From Siphonodentalium dalli (Eukaryota; Mollusca; Scaphopoda; Gadilida; Siphonodentaliidae), in the NCBI GenBank assembly GCA_032622095.1, contig CP136066.1, positions 90,417,319 through 90,481,318 of the forward strand: 64,000 nt of DNA, written 5' to 3'. A model generated the notes under the pieces. That model was not told where the DNA came from, did no database searches, and saw nothing but the letters and a program-made list of their open reading frames with translations. Shown in pieces: positions 12,601 to 21,600 of the stretch. The position numbers and the translations under genes are program-made. How positions within the stretch are numbered: position 1 is the first letter of the stretch; every line of letters begins with the position of its first letter.

Positions 12601-15600
12601 AATTTTTCATGGATGTTAACAATGACATGTAGGTGGGAACGAGTCATTTTGGTGTCGTTCGGCCGAAAAACATGGCCGTCAGCAGCCATCTTGGATTTTA
12701 CTCTTTGTATGACTAAATCCTTTAGCACGGGCTACAGGTCGTACCTTTAGTCTGATAATCATGAAATTTGTCATGAACGTTGCCATTGACATGTAGATGG
12801 GAACGAGTCATTTTGGGGTCATTCGGCAAAAAAACATGGCTGCTGGTGGCCATCTTGGATTTCAAAATTCAATCCATTGGCGCGGGCTACAGGTCGTACT
12901 GTTCGTCTGATCATCATGAAATTTGTCATGGATGTTAATAATGAGATGCAGATGGGAACGAGTGATTTTGGGGTCGTTCGGCCAAAAAATATGGCTGCCA
13001 GCAGCCATCTTGGATTTACTCTTTGTATGACTAAATCCTTTAGCACGGGCTACAGGTCGTACCTTTAGTCTGATAATCATGAAATTTGTCATGAACGTTG
13101 CCATTGACATGTAGATGGGAACGAGTCATTTTGGGGTCATTCGGCAAAAAAACATGGCTGCTGGTGGCCATCTTGGATTTCAAAATTCAATCCATTGGCG
13201 CGGGCTACAGGTCGTACTGTTCGTCTGATCATCATGAAATTTGTCATGGATGTTAATAATGAGATGCAGATGGGAACGAGTCATTTTGGTGTCGTTCGGC
13301 CGAAAAACATGGCCGCCAGCAGCCATCTTGGTTTTTACTCTTTACATGACTAAATCTTTTGGCGCGGGCTACAGGTCGTACCTTTTGTCTGATGTTTATG
13401 AAATTTGTCATGAACGTTGCCATTGACATGTAGATGGGAACGAGTCATTTTGGGGTCATTCGACAAAAAAACATGGCTGCTGGTGGCCATCTTGGATTTC
13501 AAAATTCAATCCATTGGCGCGGGCTACAGGTCATACTATTCGTCTGATCATCATGAAATTTGTCATGGATGTTAATATTGACATGTAGATGGGAACGAGT
13601 GATTTTGGGGTCGTTCGGCCAAAAAACATGGCCGCCAGCAGCCATCTTGGTTTTTACTCTTTGCATGACTAAATCCTTTGGCGCGGGCTACAGGTCGTAC
13701 CTTTCGTCTGATGTTTATGAAATTTGTCATGAACGTTGCCATTGACATGTAGATGGGAACGAGTCATTTTAGGGTCATTTGGCAACAAAAACATGGCTGT
13801 TGGCAGCCATCTTGGATTTCAAAATTCAATCGATTGGCGCTGGCTACAGGTCGTACTATTCGTCTGATCATCATGAAATTTGTCATGGATGTTAATATTG
13901 ACATGTAGATGGAAACGAGTGATTTTGGGGTCGTTCGGCCAAAAAACATGGCCATCTTGGATTTCAAAATTCAATCCATTGGCGCGGGCTACAGGTCGTA
14001 CTGTTCGTCTGATCATCATGAAATTTGTCATGGATGTTAATAATGAGATGCAGATGTGAACGAGTGATTTTGGGGTCGTTCGGCCAAAAAATATGGCTGC
14101 CAGCAGCCATCTTGGATTTACTCTTTGCATGATTAAATCCTTTGGCGCGGGTTACAGGTTGTAGCTTTGGTCGGAACTTCATGAAATTTTTCATGGATGT
14201 TAACAATGACATGTAGGTGGGAACGAGTCATTTTGGTGTCGTTCGGCCGAAAAACATGGCCGCCAGCAGCCATCTTGGTTTTTACTCTTTACATGACTAA
14301 ATCCTTTGGCGCGGGCTACAGGTCGTACCTTTTGTCTGATGTTTATGAAATTTGTCATGAACGTTGCCATTGACATGTAGATGGGAACGAGTCATTTTGG
14401 GGTCATTCGGCAAAAAAACATGGCTGCTGGTGGCCATCTTGGATTTCAAAATTCAATCCATTGGCGCGGGCTACAGGTCATACTATTCGTCTGATCATCA
14501 TGAAATTTGTCATGGATGTTAATATTGACATGTAGATGGGAACGAGTGATTTTGGGGTCGTTCGGCCAAAAAACATGGCCGCCAGCAGCCATCTTGGTTT
14601 TTACTCTTTGCATGACTAAATCCTTTGGCGCGGGCTACAGGTCGTACCTTTCGTCTGATGTTTATGAAATTTGTCATGAACGTTGCCATTGACATGTAGA
14701 TGGGAATGAGTCATTTTGGGGTCATTTGGCAACAAAAACATGGCTGCTGGCAGCCATCTTGGATTTCAAAATTCAATCGATTGGCGCTGGCTACAGGTCG
14801 TACTATTCGTCTGATCATCATGAAATTTGTCATGGATGTTAATATTGACATGTAGATGGAAACGAGTGATTTTGGGGTCGTTCGGCCAAAAAACATGGCC
14901 GCCAGCAGCCATCTTGGATTTTACTCTTTGCATCACTAAATCCTTTGGCGCGGACTACAGTTCGTAGCTTTGGTCGGAACTTCATGAAATTTGTCATGGA
15001 TGTTAACAATGACAAGTAGATGGGAACGAATCCTTTGGGGTCAATCGGCCAAAAAACATGGCCGCCAGCAGCCATCTTGGATTTTACTCTTTGCATGACT
15101 AAATCCTTTGGCACAGGTCAGACATTGCAATTAGCACCTTTCCTTTCCTATATACTGTCAACCATTAAATTATTCCCCTACCTAAGTTGAGCTACAGTGT
15201 CATTGACACTTTCATTATCTAATTTCTATAGAAACTTCTTCACATAGATCTATTTCTTTTTTACTTTAGTTTTTCTGTATCTCCAAATTGGCAGACGACA
15301 CATTGCATAATCAAGGTTCCCAATGGGTGTACATCACAATATTCACCATTTGGGAACTTCAATCTGAGTCAATGTCTCCCATAGATGAGGCCATGCAGAA
15401 TGAGGTCCCCAAAGGGTGAATTTGGTGATGCTGGCCCGCTATGCGGATAGCATCTCTAAATTCACTCTCTGGGGTCCTCATTCTCCAAATGACAGGCACA
15501 CCAAACTCAGGCTTGGCTGTGCTATACATTGTTCAGGAACGACATTTAGTTTATATCAGCGTTTTGTTTTGACTGCCACACAGTGAGCGAGACGATTCAC

Positions 15601-18600
15601 ATTCACGCATATATGACCTTAATGTGGTCGCTGAATGATGGATAGCGTAGCGTATGTGAACCTAGTCTGAAAATGATTATTTGGAGTATTATAATGAACG
15701 AAGGGCATATAGTTTATCTGATGTTTGTGATGCCAACAATTATATCGATAACCCCTAGATATTTTAATTTTTAAATTGGAGCAGTTTTTAGCTCAGCTTG
15801 ATAAATTCATTATGAGCTATTGCTATGGGTTGGCATCGAAAGTCTGTCCTCGCATCTGTGCGCACATCTCTCATCCGATCATCACCAAACTACATATGGA
15901 TCTTCGGGGTGACATCTAGATGGGAGCCATTGTTTTTATCTGAAAATCATTAAAAAACATGGTCTCTAGCAGCTATTTTTAATTTAAAATTTGAATCTAT
16001 CGGCACACCCTGCAGCCCGCATTTATTTGAGAATTGTTTTGAAAATTTACAGGTATATTTAGGATCCCTTCTAGATGGGACCTATCAAATTTGAACATTA
16101 TTTTATGAAAAACATGGCCGCTGGCAGCCATCATGGATTTTATTCTTTGTATGACTAAATCATTTTACACAGACCAGATCCCTCATCTGATCGTCACCAA
16201 ACTTCATATTGATCTTTTGGGTGACCACTAGATTGGAGCCATAATTTTTTTCCCCGAATTAAAAAAAAAAAACATGACCTCCACCAGCCATCTTGGATTC
16301 TACTCTTTTATGACTAAACCTTCGGCACACCCTACAGGCCACCTCCCTCATCCGATCATCACCGAACTTCATATGAAACTTCGACGTGACCTCCATATAG
16401 GAGCCATCGATTTGTTCAGAAATTTTTTAAACATGGCTGCCAGCAGCCATCTTGGATTTCAAATTTGAATCCATCAGCACACCCTGCATTTATGAGCTCA
16501 ACTTTCGATGAAAAACATGACTAAGTCCTTTTGCACACCATACACATCCATCATCTGATTAATACCAGACTTCATATGGATCTTTGGGGTGACCACTAAA
16601 TTTTTCTGAAATTTGTTGAAAAATCTTGGATTTTATTCTTTTCATGACTAAATCCTTCGGCAAAAGTGTCATTGACACTTTCATTTCTAAATTGTTGTCA
16701 TGTGAAATATTTTCAGGTATCAAACAATTGTTTCTGCAACACAGGCCAATATTTATTTTTATGGAAAAAAAAAATCATAAATCAATGTGAAAATAGGCAC
16801 AACTCTGGTAGACCTGAATTTCTGTTATGGCTAAGGCCCAAGCCTGCTGAATATTAAATACATGAAAAAATCTTAGGTTTAATAAATAGTCTTCATTATA
16901 ATGTAATGATACCTAACCAAGTATATTTTACACATGTTTTGTATATATGTTGCTTGATCACCATTGGCTGAATTTTATACATGCTGAGTTTCATCTATTC
17001 CAGATGGTTGCTGCTTTCACCTCGGGACCAGCTGAAGTATCCGCGGAGAAAGGAGGCCGATTTAGTTTAATGGGCGGAAATGTCACCGGTGAATTCATCA
17101 ACTTGGTATGTATGCATTCAGTGGTATTACCACCATGAACTAGGGGACCTTATGTGATGGAGTTATAACTTTCAAGGTGTCTGCGTTCGATGGTAGCAGT
17201 GATATAGCGACACTAATGATCGGCTATGCTATGAATGGATCAATGCGAGTGACAACCACTTGTTGGATGAGCCTCGGCCACTATAAACCATATGGACTAT
17301 GTTATAATCTGCCTCAGTGAAAATGGCAGAATATATACCCTAAATATATATCCTATTTTCATGTTTTCTACATTACTAGGATTATTGATAATAATGAGAT
17401 AAAAACTAAAGAACTGATTCATAGTTGGTTGTGATGTCCCATCAGCTTTAAAAAATATATGTTTCACCAGGATTTTACATTTTATTAGCATTCCCCCCCA
17501 AATAAATAGATAGAACGACACAAGTGTGTGAATTAGTTAACGTTATTGCACAAGTTTATTGCGACATGATGGTAAAACGAGAACCGGAGGTTCAAGGTTT
17601 ACCTCTTGGCATGACAAACGAGTGCAATAACGTTAACATGTTCACACAACTGTGTTGTTCGATGTTTATTGCACACTCTGAATATTGTAGCTTCTAACAT
17701 ACTAACATTTAGGTCGATATCGTTTTAATTAATTGAACAAACGTGTGCTTAATTTAGACTATACCCCATAATTTAGCGAAGACATTTTCTGTTAAAAGTT
17801 GACACCACCAGTGACGTTGTTTATGTAATAGGTTTGTATTGTTCAAGCATAATACACATTTTTTTATTGAACGTCTTGAAAACTTCTGTATTTTGCTGTA
17901 TTTCGCACAAATATACCATTGGGTGCACAATCAAGTTGATGACTTAATATGAAGATTATTCCTTTATTGCCCAATTGTTGTAATTATTAAACCATAAAAA
18001 ATTTAATTACCGGAATTTTGTCCATCAAACTGATGAGTGACAAGATGAAGATGATTAGGTCGATGGCGCTAATGGTGATGGTGATAAGACGATGATGTCG
18101 ATTATGATTATGATGATGATAATGATGACGAGGTTGGTGATGATGAGGATAAAGATGACAGCGACGATAACAACCGATGATGATGCTGATGATGGGATAA
18201 TGATGACGATTTATAAAGACGGCAACCAAATTGTCGACGATGGTGATGATACGGATGATGACGATGGTGTTGATGATGACGATGATGATGGTGTTGATGA
18301 TGATGACGATGAGGATGATGGTTATGATGATGAAAGTGACCCCATTGTATATTTGTATATATCCATGTTCTGCATTAATTTGCAGCGTTGACAATTAAAG
18401 CATACAATGATTGTGGCAATCAAATAATAAATGTCAACAATTCCAGCCATTTTTTCACAAAACACAACTTCTGAAGTCCTACTGCTATATATGTTCTGCC
18501 TTCACCAAGAGACAGCATCTTTGGTTAGTCAGAGAGCCATGCATTATGTTCAATGTTTACAGTAATGCCCTAAATAATCGACTCCTTAACCACAGCAGAA

Positions 18601-21600
18601 TTATGGGTAATTTTTCAGGATTTAGTCGGAAATATGGCTTGTTGCCATTCATCGGAAAGCTCTCACTGAGAGGGCATTACTGTATGTCTTGAGCCATCAA
18701 CATAAGGAATACCAAGACAACTGTTCCATCCTTTCTTGCTAAACTGGTTTTTCATGACATCATTTATAATAGACCGATAGGAAATTCTGTACTGATAATG
18801 TTTCCGGAATAAATGTGAATAAATATGAATGACTTATCGGCAGAACATATATGTCATTGTGACGTTGCCGACTTGGAGCCTATGTTCAACCCTTGTTGCT
18901 ATGCGACTCTGTTGAACATAAACCCCAAGCCATTAATGTCAAATCCTGTTACCATCAATCAATCATAATGACTTATTATGTTCCCAACCAGAGCTGTTAC
19001 GTTTCATGGATTGTCCATGAGACTCCCTAATTGTGATGGCAAATACGGATAACCCCCAATTTTTCCCGGATTTAGAAAAACCCTGCATTCAAAATCCAAA
19101 AAAAACGCTGTTTTATATTTTTCAAACATTTGTGCATTTGCGGGGGATTCCCCATGACAGGGATTTCATTATTTCCGGTACTGTATACCCAAACATCAAC
19201 GTTCACAGAATGTACTGTCGTTAACTTTTGATGTTCCCTCTGATAAAAGACTGATCAGTGGTGAACTGTGACTGATATTAATTGCTTTTCACACTCTGGC
19301 GAAGCCACATGTATAAAGGGTGTTGTTATAGTATAAAATATCTCCCTGACTTTTTTTCAAAATAGATTTAATAACACGACTTAGGATTATGTTGGTGACA
19401 CTGGGTCAATGCAATGCAAATATAGTTACAATAGAAGGGAGAAAACTCTATATATTTTTAACAGGAATTAGAACAGGAAGTTAGCATGTGGCAATTTTGC
19501 TGTGTATTATTTTATATGAACATGCATGTAACTCCCACTCACAGGAGCTCTATTACAATTACCAACAGGACATTCATTAGCATATTATTTAGGCGTATAT
19601 ATTTATGAAATAAACACAAATGGAAATTCATAAAAACAATGTGATCTTCATCAGAAAAATGATTTTTGGAACATGAACATATTTGGGCATACCTCCTGAA
19701 AAAATCTCCTGGATTGCCATTTTCAAAACTTAACAGGTCTGTTCCCGTCCCTCAAAGGAGTTTCGGGCCACATCCGTCTGTAGGAACATATCAACCTTGT
19801 AACTCATCGATGGAACGATACAAACATGAGTGGGCTTCGTCCATAAAAGAGAGATTATAGGGACTTGTAAGGGGAAGCTATTTTCCACACATTTGTAATT
19901 GTTACTCAACTACTGTCAACAATTTGATTTGGATGATAATCTTTGTTGTAGTGATAGACCAATATGAGTGAAAGGATACACTCATACAATGTTTCATCGG
20001 TTGATTTTCACCAGAGTTAAGTATCTTCTTGAACTTTGAGAACAGCACATTTTTCCTACATCCAAACATTTAGTATTGCCCACTCCTTAATCTAAGCACT
20101 GGGTTCATATGCTACGGTGGCCCGTAAGTGCCACAGCAAAACAAACTTTTCAAAAGTTTGTTTTGACGTGAACTTTCTACTCACGGCAAAACAAACTTTT
20201 CAATCACGGCAGAATAAACTTTTCACTCACGGCAGAATAAACTTTTCACTCACGGCAAAACATTCTTTTCGTCCACGGCAAAACAAACTTTTCATTCACG
20301 GCAAAATAAACTTTTCACTCACGGCAAAACATAACTTTCACTCACGGCAAAACATACTTTTCACTCACGGCAAAACAAACTTTTCACTCATGGCAAAACA
20401 ATCTTTTCACTCACGGCAAAATAAACTTTTCACTCACGGTAACATTGCTAAACCTCTCTCTCTCGCGATAAAAATATTTTCAAGGCTGTGTTATCGTGGG
20501 AGGTATGCGACCAATAGTATATCAGGTCGTAAATCTATATCTCATGCGGTGATGTTCCGACTTTTTAACCGCACTGTATTTTGATACTGTCAGGTTATAT
20601 GTTTCTCAATCTAAATGTTTGTGTGTATAATTCGAATAAGACATTACTCTTAAAATGGAGCTTTGAGTCGGTTAAGTTTAGTTCAGTGTGGTTCACTGCC
20701 AAAAGTCTTCACTAGAAATAAAAATTGGCCACAGTTGAGTTATTAAGTTTATAATAGGAGAATTTGACTGGCTATCGAACAAAGGATAAAAATGGAAAAA
20801 CAATTAATCATTTAGTCATCATCAATAATCAGTTATTCTTATAAATATCCTTTGTGGCGTCCACTGTCAGTCGTATTGCATGATGTCTAAGATTGTAACT
20901 GGATTGATTTTCAGAGTGACAACTATATAGTTTAGTAGGTACACAAAGCCGCGAGTGAAAAGTATGCTTTGCCGTGAGTGAAAAGTTTATTTTGCCGTGA
21001 GTGAAAAGTTTGTTTTGCCATGAGTGAAAAGTTTATTTTTTGCCATGAGTGAAAAGTTTGTTTTGCCATGGATGAAAAGTATGTTTTGCCCTGAGTGAAA
21101 AGTTTATTTTGCCGTGAGTGAAAAGTATGTTTTGCCGTGAGTTAAAAGTTTATTTTGCCGTGAGTGAAAAGTTTGTTTTGCCGTGTATGAAAAGAATGTT
21201 TTGCCGTGAGTGAAAAGTTTATTCTGCCGTGAGTGAAAAATTTATTCTGCCGTGAGTGAAAAGTTTATTCTGACGTGATTGAAAAGTTTGTTTTGCCGTG
21301 AGTAAAAAGTTCACGGCAAAACAAACTTTTGAAAAATTTGTTTCGCCGTGGCACTTACGGGCCACCGTAATATGCCATGCTTGCACTTATAATGTAAGTT
21401 AATGTTAATCTTAATTTTGGATTATTTGTTAATAAAGAAAAATAATTGTTCCGCCAACAAAAGTCACTCCATATAATCCATATATGAAAATTACATTGTC
21501 TGCACCACCCCCTGATATTTTCGGTGATATCTTCAGATGTGGTGATCGGAATGCGTTGAAAATTTTAGAAGATTATCTCTTATATTTGACCAACATATAA

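Larger units (their letters stand above)
16686..18055. other. AHSA1 exon flanks and hairpin-bearing intron
   Basis: Apart from the exon at 17004-17105 and the inverted repeat at 17515-17665, nothing is recognised. Confidence 0.4.

Noticed and set aside
12183-15114. Many overlapping open frames on both strands in the satellite array
   Set aside because: The same peptides recur with the monomer period and on both strands. They come from a stop-poor repeat and lack a start context or domain.
17987-18394. Asp-rich (+) and Ile/His-rich (-) frames
   Set aside because: GAT/GAC microsatellite translated on both strands.
20117-20584. 155-codon frame with repeats of the type NFSLTAK
   Set aside because: It is a translation of the 23-bp repeats in the left arm of the foldback element.
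20150-21340. CRISPR-like look of short regular repeats
   Set aside because: Units are directly contiguous with no unique spacers, and the genome is eukaryotic.
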